NCBI GenBank assembly: GCA_029255685.2
Contig: CM055315.2
Location: forward strand, 48,403,705 to 48,467,704
Direction: 5' to 3'
Origin: Silene conica
Taxonomy: Eukaryota > Streptophyta > Magnoliopsida > Caryophyllales > Caryophyllaceae
Length of the DNA stretch: 64,000 nt
Numbering within the stretch: position 1 is the stretch's first letter; each line of letters begins with the position of its first letter. Below are positions 25,390 through 36,797 of this stretch, piece after piece. The translations under genes were made by a program, and so were the position numbers. Under the pieces are notes generated by a model, which had not been told where the DNA came from, did no database searches, and worked only from the letters and a program-made list of their open reading frames with translations.

Positions 25390-26045
25390 ACAACCTCAAT
25401 TTTTCCCATTATACACGGCTGAAATGTGGTCTAATATGGACCCATTTTATCTTTGTCAATTGTGTTAATTTGTAACATGTCATACATGTCCCATAACACA
25501 TGACCCAATTTGTTAATTGTGCAATTTTAACTATTAAAATTCATAATTCACAAATTTATTACATTTAAATATTTGCACTAATAATTTCGAAATTATTATT
25601 GTATAAAAATGTAATGTCATAATTTAATTACAACTCTTTGTAATTTTATGATCAACCGTGTTCATTCTCAATTTAATCGTTTCCCAAACGAATAAATAAA
25701 ACCGAGTAATAAAACGATTTTATTACCATGACTATTATTATTATAATCCCATTATAAAAATATTCGTCATATAAAATTATTTCCAAATTTCTAGTTATTA
25801 ATTAATTCGTATCCAATACAATATTAATTAATTATTCCATTGAGACAGAATTCCCTAAAGATATGACCTTAAGGGATCAACTGATCACCACCATCATATG
25901 ACGATAATGTCAAACTCTAGACAGCCAATCATTACCGGTAAATGTTGATCAGTCGACTTTAAAAGAGTAACACTCCCAGTTGTGTTTCATTCAAATGAGT
26001 TTTAATTATGTCAACACACTATTGTCGAGGACACTTCCTCCAACA
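25390..26045 (-). repeat. 5' LTR of D, second part
   Basis: Continues the LTR after the CACTA, matching 13332-13986, with the two-stem block at 25877-25956, and ends TCCTCCAACA before the GAGAA duplication. Confidence 0.95.
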
Positions 26046-26858
26046 GAGAAGACTGCAATTGTTCCATAAAGAACACTTTGCAAATATTAATGAAGAGTTA
26101 GATAAGAAAAGGAAAGAATTAGCCCAATGTTATACAAATATGCAGACCAGACCTGGGGATCAAGAAGTATTGGATAAGGAACAAGCTCTCTCTCTGGAAC
26201 TCTCTAATCTTCAGAAAGCGGAGCTGCAAATCCTATCTCAAAGGGCAAAATTGCACAACATCAAGCATAATGATACTTGTAGTAAATACTTCTTCTCTAA
26301 AATCAAGAAGAGGCAACAGAGCCAGATGATTGGCACAATTCAAGGGATTGATGGAAGGACATCTCATGGTCTGCAGTAGGTAGGAACCGCCTTTGTGGAT
26401 TATTATAATAAATTTTGGGGACTAAAGGTACTACTCAAACAATTGATCAAGAGATCATCACTGATGGATCACTAGTTACAAATGGGGAAGCTACCTTCCT
26501 CATCCAGCCAGTAACCAGGCAGGAAATCAAACAGGCCTTGTTTGCTATTGATGTAAATAAGAGCCCAGGTATGGATGGTTTCTCCTCAGGATTCTATAAG
26601 GCAGCTTGGCAAATAATTCATAATGACTTTTGTCAGGCTATTGAGGACTTCTTCAGGAGTGGGTTTATGCCTAAGCAACCAAATGTCACAATTCTTACTT
26701 TAATACCCAAGAAAGATACACCTATGACAGTGAAAGACTTCCGACCAATATCTTGTTGCTCAACCATTTACAAAACAATAAGTAAAATACTAACAATACG
26801 ACTGCAGAACATTCTTCCTAATCTCATAGGAAAAGAACAGGCTGCATTTGTAAAGGGG
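26046..26858 (+). pseudogene. LINE (L1 clade) reverse transcriptase segment, right half
   Basis: Continues the ORF2 frame after D: RRLQLFHKEHFANINEELDK (linker), KYFFSKIKKRQQ, then a TAG after GRTSHGLQ (26377) and a frame change near 26420. The reverse transcriptase begins VNKSPGMDGFSSGFYKAAW, VTILTLIPKKD, KDFRPISCCSTIYK, KILTIRLQNILP and stops at GKEQAAFVKG. From there G's gag sequence resumes in antisense. The catalytic YxDD, the rest of RT and the 3' tail are missing, so this LINE is cut at both ends and could never have been mobile in this form. Confidence 0.9.
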
Positions 26859-26861
26859 AGT

Positions 26862-28139
26862 TTATGCGGAGGGATGTAAGCTTGGTTTTGTTGTTGATGT
26901 TGTGGGTTTAGGGCATTCTGGCTTGTCCATCTCAGATGTGGGTGGGCATTGTTGTTGTTAGGGTCGTACAAGGTGTTGCCACGTCAGTGTTGGAAAGCTG
27001 CGCACGTTTCATTAGAAGATGTGCAAAACTTTGAAACGTGGCCCTCACCTCCACATCGCTCACAAATAAACGGCCCGTTGGAAACTGCATTTACTTGATA
27101 CATGCCTCCTTTGCTCCCACTACCAACCTCAAACTTACCGCCACTCACCTCAAGGTTATCCAACTTTGCCATTAGAGCCTCAATAGCTGCAACATTCGAC
27201 TCAGCTTTCATTTGGTTCCCACGGGAAGTCCCGTGTTCAGCTCTATGCACCGCGACATCCTCAATGATCTTGAGACCCTTGGTCTCCCCCGAATTCTCCT
27301 GGAATCTCCTATTGGCAGCAGCATCTAGGTAGGCTCGGTTATCATCATATAGGCCATTATAGAACTGGTTGCATAGAAACCACTGTTTTTAACCCATGAT
27401 GAGGTTTGGATCGAACGAGTCTCTTAACCCTAGTCCAAGCCTCACTGAAATCCTCGGAAGCCCCTTGCTTGAAGCTAGTAATCTGTGCTCTCAAGACATT
27501 AGTCTTGGCCGCAGAATAGTATTTCCGATAGAAAGCCAAGGCTAATGTATTCTAGTTAGTCACTCCTGTAGCAGTGCGGTCAAGGTCTCTATACCACTCC
27601 CTAGCCGAGTCTCGGAGGGAAAAGACGAACATTGTCTGTTTAATCTGATCTTGGGTCACTCCATCTAGGGGTGCGATAGAGCATATATAGTCCGTGAAGA
27701 TTTCTATATGCTTTGCCGCATCCTCATTAGCTGCACCCCCGAATTAGTTCTTCTCCACCATGGAGATGTAAGACGGTTTGGCTTCGAATGGTTTCCCCGT
27801 GCCAGCAGGTATAGTGAACCCTTTATAGAGGTCCTTCACCTGCGGCATGGAGTGACTTGCGATGCTAGCTTCTTTGGTCATCTTTTCTTCTTCTTCTAGG
27901 TTTTGGAAGTAGTTATTTATGGGTGTTGTGGGTGTAGGTGGATTATGAGGTGATTGTGGTTGATTTGGTGTATGAGGGTAATTATGTGGTGAAGGTGGTT
28001 GATCGAATATGTCTACTTGGAATAAAGAAGATGGAGAACCTCCTTCTTTATTCTGCAAAGAGAGTTTCTTCTTTGCTCTAAGTGTCCTCTCAAGTTCTAG
28101 GTTGAGTGGAAGGAGTTCTCCTTGCACCGACCTGCGCAT
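26862..28139 (-). pseudogene. gag: Athila-type Gypsy gag (element G), broken
   Basis: Reading from a methionine at 28139: RRSVQGELLPLNLELERTLR (typical Athila gag start), then a proline-rich spacer, MTKEASIASHSMPQ, an in-frame TAA before FGGAANEDAAKHIEIF, the capsid-like core with FVFSLRDSAREWYRDL, a TAG near 27555 in place of a tryptophan, AFYRKYYSAAKTNVLRAQIT, FSEAWTRVKRLVR, a frameshift after SKPHHG near 27395, and a zinc knuckle CERCGGEGHVSKFC. The frame is lost again before NPQHQQQNQAYIPPHK, where the LINE begins. Two stops and at least two frameshifts: not functional. The pol that should follow is absent. Confidence 0.85.
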
Positions 28140-28232
28140 AAGATGGAAACTACAAGAAAATAATAAGAAAGCTTTAAGGAACAACGTTCCTTAAACACAA
28201 AAACAAAAACAGAAAACAATAACTGGCGTCAC

Positions 28233-28250
28233 CTCCCCGGCAACGGCGCC
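28233..28250 (-). promoter_or_regulatory. Primer-binding site of G (tRNA-Asp)
   Basis: Reverse complement TGGCGCCGTTGCCGGGGA pairs with the 3' end of plant tRNA-Asp (…CCCCGGCAACGGCGCCA). Directly abuts the LTR, the layout of Athila/Tat Gypsy elements. Confidence 0.95.
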
Positions 28251-29849
28251 AACACCCGTCGTTGAGGACGTCAAAGATAAAATTTATATTCCTAAACTTT
28301 AACTATAGATAGTGAAAGTCAGGGTCGAACTACAAGGAGGTGGGGAATGTTTATTGTTCTAAGTCAAATGTTTTAGGGTAACAAAAGTGGGGGTTCGTTT
28401 GTTTGTTTGTCACTAGGTCTAATAATTAAAAGGGACGAATAAAACAAGGGTAAGAATAAAGATAAAACTTATGATAAAACGAATGCTATGATGTTAGGGT
28501 CATAAAAGCTACGATGGTATAAATTTTAAGTCAACATGTATTGCAGTCGCGTAAGGGGTGTAACATATCCTCTCGGTCTATGATACCTAATAGCTCATTT
28601 TGGCCTATGCTATTAGTTCCTAGGTTTCACAAGTATTGGGTGTCAACAATAAGGGTGATTCCTAAATTCTAGGTCACATACCTTTCAGTGTTAAGTAACC
28701 TAGCCGTCTTAAAACGTTAACCAATGCCCTTCCCGTATCTTTCAACCTTGGGTAAGTCATTACTAACATCCTATAACTCTCCTTTCAGTCTCATTATAGG
28801 ATATCATAATTAACGAAACAAAACGAACAGAAAACATGCGCGAGGTCAGTCGACCGACCAGCTAACCCAGTCGGCCGACCAACTACTTCAGTCGACCGAC
28901 CAGTTAGGCCGGTCGGTCGACCAAAGTCTGCTACAGGTCGATTCTGATTTTATACCATCTACGCAATTTAAGCCCTACATCCTAACATATGAAATTAGCT
29001 ACTCATAACTATGACAATAACGATAATAACAGTGGGAAAAACGAAATTCATAGCAAACAACAATCTAAACATGTGATAAACAATAATGGTTTTGGGATTC
29101 TACACTAAACCGGATGCTAACAATTCTATAAGAAAATAAATAGGAACTGAAATTAAAGAGAATTACCACAAACGGAATTAGGGCAGAAAGGAAGAACTTT
29201 TTTGAATCCGTGGAACGATTATTGAATACAAACTAAGGACAATGCTAAAACTTAAAGAAAAAGTAACTATTGTGAATACAGAAATTAAACTAAGGAATTG
29301 ATTATAGAAAACTGGATGATAATAGATAATTAGATTGCTAAAAGACTGAATGAATAATCCTAAACACGACGTCTGCTTAAATAGAGATTACAAAAGGCGT
29401 TTATCATTAACCTAATCCGTGCGTGGGCTTTGCGGAAATTTCTGGAACTGCGCTGCGGTCGACCGACCAGGGGTCTCGGTCGGTCGACCAGTTATCGGGC
29501 CCAACAGGTCTTCTATTTTCGAAATTGGAAATCTGAACTTAAGTCATCAGCTACTTTGGTCGGTCGACCAGGATAGTCGGTCGGTCGACCGAGTTTCCTG
29601 AGTGACAGTTCTAAAATCTTCTCAAGTTGGTCTTGTGGTCCTCGGTTTGCGCTTTGGGTTGCTTCTTCCTCGTTTCTTGGTTATGCAAAAATCCCGAGGG
29701 CAGTATTTGGCTTAAAATCGTCTCTTTTCCGTACAAATCTGTAGAAGAGCATAAAAATACGAAAGTAGACAATTGTTGGGAAATAAAGGCCAAACCATCG
29801 TAAATCGTGTAAAAATAGATGTAAAACATCATAAAATAGACACGCATCA
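28251..29849 (-). repeat. 5' LTR of G
   Basis: About 1.6 kb; starts ACACCCGTCGTTGAGG (where the G2 copy has TGATACCCG), ends ACACGCATCA. Contains GTCGACC palindrome groups at 28844-28923, 29457-29490 and 29558-29590. Confidence 0.9.
28844..29590. repeat. Paired GGTCGACCGACC palindromic motifs in the G 5' LTR
   Basis: Groups at 28844-28923 (four units), 29457-29490 (two) and 29558-29590 (two). Units such as GGTCGACCGACC and GGTCGGTCGACC face one another across 8-10 base spacers; joined halves form the perfect palindrome GGTCGGTCGACCGACC. Confidence 0.9.
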
Positions 29850-30184
29850 TTGCAGAAGATGTTAGTCCAAGCGAAGAGGGATATATATGGGACTTAATGA
29901 GAGTTCCACGATGGATGTGCTTAATATCGAGAAGAAAACCAAAGGGAAGTTTAAGCGGAAGGCTAATAAGGGTAAAAATGGTCAAAGCCTTCAAACCCAC
30001 TTCTCCTAAGGAGAAGACCTTTTCGAAAGGTGCTTCTTCATCGTCTACAAAGGTTGAAGACAAGTGCCATTATTGCACTAAGATGGGGCATTGGAAGCGC
30101 AATTGCCTGAACTATCTCAATGACCTCAAAGCCGGAAAGGTTCTTGCAGTAGGTATTAATTCTCGTCAAATTCATGTTATTTAA
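29850..30184 (+). pseudogene. gag: Gag C-terminal part of Y, with zinc knuckle
   Basis: Starts in the reading LQKMLVQAKRDIYG (compare HELHSLLVQTEKD in element A), meets a stop, continues in part as STMDVLNIEKKTKGKFKRKA and then in another frame as KCHYCTKMGHWKRNC, a CCHC knuckle nearly identical to X's, followed by LNDLKAGKVLAVGINS. At least one stop and one frameshift. The N-terminal gag is separated by G. Confidence 0.85.
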
Positions 30185-32622
30185 TCAATTTTTGTATATT
30201 GATACAAGTTATTGATTCTTACCCGTTTATAAATTGTTTTTAAAGGGGCTCCTACCAAAGACAAAGGCAAGGAGAAGGAGAAGGAAGCTTGAAGTTCCTT
30301 CCATGGATAGCTAGAGTAGCATCCAAGATTGAAGACATGAAGAGCATGGCTCTAATTTTCATTTTGATGTCTTCTTTCATTTCGCATTTTAATTTAAGAA
30401 CGTTGTATTTCTTGTATGACAAGAATCTTGTTGAACAATGGTTGTAATATTGGTGACTTGGTTTTCAACCCAAGTCATGTATTTTGTTCTTAATCAATAT
30501 CTTGGTTTTTAAAATGCTTTGTATGATACATAACATGAGTTGTTACGATTTTCATAGATCGTAATAAAGTATCTTGAATAGTTCACTGTACGCTAGACAT
30601 GATAGGATCATAATAAAGTAATTCAATTTACTTAAAACGAGAATTATATCCCGTGAAATACTTCAAACTCAAACATGAGAACAGTAGTTCATTATAAGAT
30701 GATCACCTTAAAATGAATGAGAGTACTAATGTCTCACTACTCATATAATTTTATCTTTGTCCATTACATTGTTGACGGGCGGAAATGTTATCCTTCTTAA
30801 ATAACGGTTATTTTAAAAGATAGAGTGGGAGAAATTCTACGCCCGTAAACCAATGAGATAAACATAGGATCTTAGAGAAGAGTCCTATAAGGAGTCCTTA
30901 AGAAGAACCCTAAGAGATTGGATAGAAGAAACTACGAGAGGACACAGAAGAAACTACGCGAGGACACAAAAGGAAATGTTTCTTATGTCATTAGTTTTGA
31001 GAGAGGACAAAGGGAACCGCGTGTGTTATCGGAAGGAAATCGTTTCCGTGATGTTAATGTTTCTGATTTTATAAGATAATAGAGGAGAAATCGTCTCCTG
31101 CCCTCTTGATGATAGTAGTTCTTGTTCTAAAGAAACATAGAGGAGAAATCATGTCCTGCTGTTTTCCAAGGGAATGAGTATGAAAATGAAATGTTCATAA
31201 TGAGTTGAGAAGATGTTTGAAGTAGTTATCTAAAACACTATGAAGATAGTGGGAGTTATTTAACTATAAAGATAGTGATACGAAATTCAGTGGAAGAAAA
31301 GTTATTAAGGAAATTGAACCTACCATTAAGAGAGAATGGTGATTCTTTAAAAGTTAAGGAATATGAGGTTTCAATTCTAGATGAGTGTATGTTAAGAACA
31401 TCATAGGATGATGGGCAATCATAATTGAGTTTATTATATGATAATGAAACGTCACCGATTGATTTACAAGGTTTGAATATGAATCCAAGATATGAAAATG
31501 TTAATTCATATAACCTTGATTAAAATGTCAAAAGTTGAAGCAAAACCTTATTTCGATAGAAGTTCTCGAGGAGAACTAGTGGATCGAATCTAGGTAAACT
31601 ACAATATGAATTCTAGTACAGTGTGACTATGTTCATAAGAATGACATGTCACGAGTTTTAAGAAAACAGTGGGAGTTTTCTTCAGGACAAGGAGACTCGA
31701 GTCGAGTATGAGGACTTGAAATGTACTTGAATAAGATCATATTATACGAGATAATATGAGTCATAAGGGCGAAATTTGTAGGTTTAAAAGATGTGAATAA
31801 ATGGTGTATTCAAATAAGTAAACCATTAATAGAAATTGATGTATGAGCATCAAAGATTGTTAATGTGGAGCAGTAATATCGTATTGACTGTTCGCACTTA
31901 ACTATCACTCTTATCGTTTGAGTTATTATTAACTCACTATTTATATATACTTTGTCAAATCCAAATGGGTTGTAAGAGACAATTTTGAACCCCATAAGTG
32001 AACTGGATTAACTTAGTATAGCCCATAGTCGCTTGTATGAGGTGACGTCTCGAAGCGACTAGAGTGTGAGGAGATTGATGGCAAGTTCAAATATCATAGA
32101 GTCATATGGGATGACTAGTCGATCACATAGGCAGACTGTGTAACACTCTGTCGGGCTTTAAGTGACCGCTTATAGAGTTTTGGAAATTTTATAATTAGCC
32201 AGGTCGTCGCGAGAGCTACTATATTATTCACATGAGTCGATTCTTAAACTAGAGACTGTTCGCCCAAGGTGGCACAGTTTTCAGATTGACTTTGATTTTT
32301 GCTCTACGATCAATCGTTAAAGGGGGTCAAATGGGCTTCTTTTGGGTCATGATGGACTGTGTTAGTAGAAGGGAACGGTAGGATAGAAATTGTCCAGTCC
32401 CTCGTCGGGGTTGTCTTAAATCTCAGGGCCACTCGAGGAGAAGTTTAACTGAAAATGCATGGCCACGCTCGGAAGGTATCTATGGTAGATAATTCTGGTC
32501 AAAGTAGTTAAATCTCCAGATCGAGAAAACTGCTCAAGATATGACCAAATGCTAGTACGACCTGGAAGACACCTTGCGTTGAGTGGGAGATGACGTAATA
32601 GGACAAGAGAATCGGTGACGCA
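30185..32622 (+). pseudogene. Decayed pol and tail of Y
   Basis: No long frame. Collinear, inverted, with X 1-1900. At 31236-31290 the reading YEDSGSYLTIKIV faintly resembles the CLYIKSSGSKIVFLV segment that precedes the reverse transcriptase YVDD in A. GTGGGAG blocks recur at 30826, 31247, 31668 and 32581. The last 650 bases are the shared tail with TCGATCACATAGGCAGAC-type sequence. Confidence 0.6.
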
Positions 32623-32647
32623 CACTTGTCAAGGACAAGTGGGAGAT
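32623..32647 (+). promoter_or_regulatory. Polypurine tract and adjacent hairpin of Y
   Basis: Perfect hairpin CACTTGTC (32623-32630), loop AAG, GACAAGTG (32634-32641), whose 3' arm runs into the polypurine tract AAGTGGGAGAT ending at the LTR start (32648). Confidence 0.85.
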
Positions 32648-33883
32648 TGTTGGGAGATGTGTCCTCAACAATAGTTCGATCACGTCAATGATAATAATCA
32701 TTGTCAAAAATCTTATGAAAAGAATATGCAAGGGATGATCCGATATGATATATAGTCAACTGACCAACATTAATCGGTAATGATTGGCTAACTAGAGTTT
32801 GACATTACTGTCGTGTGACGGTGGTGGTCAGTTGATCCCTTTAGGTCACACCTATAGGACAAACCCCTTAAACGTATATTGATCAATTGTATATGATACG
32901 AATTGATCGATTTCTTAAACCATAAATCGAGAAATCAGAGGTTGAGTCTTAAAGTAAGATTTATATTTGAAATTGAAATGTGTCGATTGTCAAATATTAA
33001 TCGATATTTTAGAAATATCGAAATTAGAATATGGATGGTTCATGGTTATAACAAACGTTGTAAATATATCGTAATGACGATTATTATGATAATCATATGT
33101 TGGGACCGTAATTACGAATTACTAGATTAATTTGTTAAATGTGATTTAATTAAGTTAGAAATATTATTTGTATGATAAATATATTTTAAATAATACAATT
33201 AATTATGTCACATAAGATGTTACATATTAGCAAATTGTACAAATTATAAGTTGTAAAATGAAAAGGTCCATTTTACTATAAGTCTGCCGTGAAAATGAAC
33301 ATTATAAGATCGAGAGATATTCTGTATGACATTTTATCTTATAATTATTGTTTACATTTTTATGATGTGACTTAACCTTGAGCATGTGAGCATGACAAAG
33401 GGAATAAAACCCTTCCCCATGCCTTGTGTGTACACGGCACACCCAACCCAAACATCACACCCTCTATATATGTGATGCTCTATAACATTCACATTTTTAC
33501 CTAATTCATGTATTATTTCTAGGGTAAGAAATTATACACAAAATCCTCTAAAATATTATTTACATAATATTGTAGTATACTAATAAAGAGATATTAGTTT
33601 ACGGTTTTAAGATAACCTAATTTCGTCTCCTAGCTTGGGTTCGGTTTTTGGTTTGTTTTAAGGGTAGGTCTTGGTGCATCGTAAAGGAGGCAAGCTAATT
33701 TGGTTTCTCCGTGGAGGATCGTCCTAGCACTTATTTGGACCGTGTGTGAGAACCCTTTTCGTGTTATTACCGCATTTATATGTTGCATGCATAAGATCAA
33801 CAATATTAATATGAGTTAATTTAGTAAGTTATTAGTAGGACTAATAAAATGGTGAACTAATATGACTATATAAGTTTCCTTCA
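32648..33883 (+). repeat. 3' LTR of Y
   Basis: Starts TGTTGGGAGATGTGTCCTC, ends AAGTTTCCTTCA (family end is CCAACA). 1236 bp. Two-stem U3 block at 32756-32835: outer arms TCAACTGACCA (32756-32766) and TGGTCAGTTGA (32825-32835); inner CGGTAATG (32775-32782) and CATTACTG (32803-32810). A CTCTATATATG box near 33460 is a promoter candidate. Confidence 0.9.
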
Positions 33884-34497
33884 TGAATAGCCTTTTATTA
33901 TTAAGCGAAAGATAAATTAACATACGACTAACGGAACTTGGATTTACGAGACTCATATATTATTTTTATACATCATAAACCAATTATTTTCATCGTATAA
34001 CGTCACTCGACAAACGCTAAAATAAGTAAACAACAAAGACGCCAATACAGCCTCCTTTACGCCCAAACAGCGCTGGGAACAGGCCTGGCAGCAGGCCTGC
34101 GTGATGCTCGGCCGAAGGCCTGCGCAATAGGCCGCAGGCTGCGACATTCTCAGGTGTTGTTGGCTGTTGTGCTTGGCAGCAGCAATTCAAGGTCCTTTGT
34201 CGCGTTTAGCTACTCAATACGATTAGCATACGCGACCTACATGTTCTAGGCATCACAACATCTCACCCAAGACGGATATGTACCATTATACAATGTAAAC
34301 AAACGATTATAAACATGATTAACAACCTTGAACATGGATTAAAATCAATCGAAAATAATATTATCGCTATGGATACAATGAGCATGTGACGGATATCATT
34401 TTACCCATTAACAATAACCCGATTCCTCATTCATTACTACCAATTAACAAAGAACCCATTTCATTCCATCTAATAATGAAGTAATCAACACAATACC
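33884..34497. other. Unclassified spacer with a GC-rich palindromic cluster
   Basis: No gene or recognisable element. At 34068-34143 there is an abrupt GC-rich patch with repeated CAGGCCTG, GGCCGAAGGCC and GCAGGC units that could fold into several hairpins. The rest is AT-rich and resembles nothing else in the window. It may be flanking DNA of Y or a fragment of another element's leader. Confidence 0.4.
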
Positions 34498-35054
34498 TGA
34501 TACCCGTCGTTGAGAGTGCCAAAGATAAAATTTATAGTTCCTAAACTTTAACTATAGATAGTGAAACTCAGGGTCGAACCACAAGGAGGTAGGGAGTGTT
34601 AGTCGTTCTAAGTCTATGTCTTAAGATAACAATTGGGGGTTTGAAAGTTTGATATTTGGTTTGTCACTAAGTCTAATAAAATAAATAAGAACAAGACAAA
34701 AATTAAGATGTGAAAAACACTGTAGTAAAAGAGATGTTAGGATGATCGGTTCGTTATAGCTACGATGACATATGGTCTAGGTCAACAGGTATTGCAGTCG
34801 TGTAAGGGGTATAACAAATCCTTTCGGTCTATGTTATCTAATAGCTCCTTTCGGCCTATGCTATTAGTTCCTAGGTCTCACAAATATCGGGTGTCAACAA
34901 TATAGGTGATTCGTAACGTCTAGGTCACATACCTTTCAGTCTTTGTAACCTAGCTGTCTTAAAACGTTAACTAATTCCCTTCCCTTATCTTTCGATCCCG
35001 GGGTGGTCATTATTAAGCATCTTACAAGTCTCCTTTCGGTCTCGTCGTAAGAAA

Positions 35055-36357
35055 TGTTGGAGTAGTGTCCTCCACAATAATGCTTCTACATAATAAATCT
35101 CGTACAAGGAATATAAGGGATTTATATTTTATATGTTTGTCAGCTGGTCAACGTTAATCGCTAACGATTGGCTGACTAGAGTTTGACATTACTGTCGTAT
35201 GACGGCAGTGACCAGCTGATCCCTTTAGGTCACACCTATAGGATGATGCCCAAATGGAAAAATTAATTATTTGTATAAGATACAAGTTAATTAATTCCTT
35301 GTTTAGGTTGACTTTTATTAGTCAAGTGAATTTAATGTTTGATGAAGAGTAAAGTACTCAGGCCATAAGATTTTATTATTCGGTTATATAATAATTGAAT
35401 AATAAATATAATACAATATTTAGTAATTAATAGTTAATTTACTAAATATATACGTAGTTTGTATTATTTATGAGGTGGAGGTAATTAGCGAATTAATGTT
35501 ACAAGAAGTTGTAAAATTAGCTAAACGGGTTTTATAAGATTCATTTTATGTTGAAAATGATAAAATGACACTTAAATGTTAAGTGTATTTTATTTACTAC
35601 TTTGTATTATTTAAGTGTTAAATAATCAAATAAATATTTTTATTATATAAGATAATTAAATATTCGACTTATAAGCATTTGAAGGACAAATGTTGAAAGA
35701 CGAAATAAGACCCGGAATACCATATGTAAACCGAGAATATGGAGATAAGGTGACCAAAATAGGTCTTTGTCTTCCACTCATGTTTATGAGTATTATAAAA
35801 TCATTTGTTTACATTTGATGGCCTATAAATAGGCTACTATTCCACATATTCTTAGTGAAAAAAAAAATCTAGAGAATTAAAATCCTCTAAATACATACTT
35901 CTTGTTAAGCCATTTAAGAGGAAAAATAGAAGACTTAAGATCTTCATCTTCAACCTCTAAAATTGATCAAAATTTGATCAATCTTCATCAATATAAATTC
36001 ACAAAAATTAATATACTTCTTATATTATCAAAGTAATAATATTTATAGTATAAAAAAACAAGGTTTACACTAAACTATATCTAGTTAATATATTTAGTGT
36101 TTTTGGGCTAGTCTTGGGTGCAACCAAAGGAGGGCACCTATTTTGGTGACTTGGATTATGGAGGATCATCCTACACTATTTTAGCTCAAGAACTACAAAG
36201 GTAGGAGACATTTGTAGTGCCAAAAATGCCATCTTACCAATGTAAGAAAATTTCTTCTTATTAATTTTTGCACGCATGTATTATTTAGACCACCTTATGA
36301 AATTAGCTTGTAATTTTAATATCATTAGAGAGTCTAATTAAGTCTAAATTCCTAACA
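35055..36357 (+). repeat. 5' LTR of Z
   Basis: Starts TGTTGGAGTAGTGTCCTCC, ends TTCCTAACA; 1303 bp. TATA box TATAAATA at 35824-35831 in CCTATAAATAGGC context. Two-stem block 35140-35219: outer arms TCAGCTGGTCA and TGACCAGCTGA pair perfectly; the inner 5' arm is mutated in this copy (CGCTAACG) but intact in the 3' LTR (CGGTAATG). Confidence 0.95.
35140..35219 (+). promoter_or_regulatory. Two-stem block in U3 of Z (5' LTR)
   Basis: Outer stem TCAGCTGGTCA (35140-35150) with TGACCAGCTGA (35209-35219). Relative to X, three positions differ and each has its matching change in the opposite arm. The 3' LTR copy is at 50574-50653 with inner arms 50593-50600 and 50621-50628. Confidence 0.8.
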
Positions 36358-36359
36358 AG

Positions 36360-36371
36360 TGGTATCAGAGC
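36360..36371 (+). promoter_or_regulatory. Primer-binding site of Z (initiator Met tRNA)
   Basis: TGGTATCAGAGC two bases after the 5' LTR end at 36357. Confidence 0.95.
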
Positions 36372-36372
36372 G

Positions 36373-36797
36373 TTGTTACATACATGCATGTTGTTTTAAG
36401 ACGATTTTATGAGTTTATGAGATAAATTAGTAAAGTTGATATTTTTATGTTAAAATTAGTTTTATCAAAAAATATGGTCTTGCATGTATATAATTTGGTC
36501 ATATAGTTATATGGGTCGAAAATTTAGTTTATGTAAAAATTTATGACTTATTTTTACTTAATATGGCATAAAATTGGAAGAACATGCATTAAAATTGATT
36601 AAGAGTTAATTTAATTAAGTTGCATGTTAATTTTATGTATGTTTATTTAGAAATAACCACATGCATGTTCTATTTGTGATAAATAGAAATTTTTAAGTGA
36701 ATGTGATTAATTTAGATAGTTTATTGATTTTTATTCGATAAAAATTGGTAAATAATGGTTATTTTAAAATAAATAAATATTTTATTTTTGGGGCACG
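36373..36797 (+). other. Leader of Z, first part
   Basis: AT-rich non-coding leader up to the T insertion at 36803 (TSD AAAAT, 36798-36802). No gene. Confidence 0.8.

Larger units (their letters stand above)
12692..26045 (-). mobile_element. Non-autonomous Copia derivative D, inserted in the LINE
   Basis: Minus-strand LTR element with target duplication GAGAA (12687-12691 and 26046-26050). 3' LTR 12692-13986; tail and pol fossil 13987-about 17930; leader to 20383; primer site 20384-20395; 5' LTR 20398-21037 plus 25390-26045, split by a CACTA transposon. The two LTRs differ at about four bases over 1.29 kb by eye, so the insertion is recent. No gag or pol frame exists. Removing D restores the LINE frame, which confirms the boundaries. 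Without the CACTA the element would be about 9 kb. Confidence 0.95.
8718..29849 (-). mobile_element. Athila-like Gypsy retrotransposon G, heavily interrupted
   Basis: Minus-strand element: 5' LTR 28251-29849, tRNA-Asp primer site 28233-28250, gag remnant 28139-26862, then a LINE fragment (with D and the CACTA inside it) where pol would be, a 3' non-coding part 11872-9723, polypurine tract and 3' LTR (9705-8718, cut by X). Primer site, gag N-terminus and LTR size fit the Athila lineage. Its right LTR abuts Y's gag at 29850, so G is inserted in Y. No protease, reverse transcriptase or integrase of G is present. The two LTRs differ at several positions by eye, so the insertion is not very recent. 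Confidence 0.8.
29850..33883 (+). mobile_element. Copia element Y, 3' part (interrupted by G)
   Basis: Plus-strand relative of X. Begins inside gag at the G junction, continues with zinc knuckle, decayed pol and tail, polypurine tract and 3' LTR (32648-33883). Its 5' half would lie on the far side of G and X, outside the window. Like X it keeps gag signatures but no readable pol. Confidence 0.85.

Noticed and set aside
28233..28250. tRNA-Asp gene 3' end
   Set aside because: Only the 18 bases of the acceptor side are present and abut an LTR: it is a retrotransposon primer site. Likewise the TGGTATCAGAGC sites are not tRNA-Met genes.
30185..32622. Possible novel long non-coding gene in Y
   Set aside because: Collinear with X and flanked by gag and LTR; best explained as decayed pol and tail.
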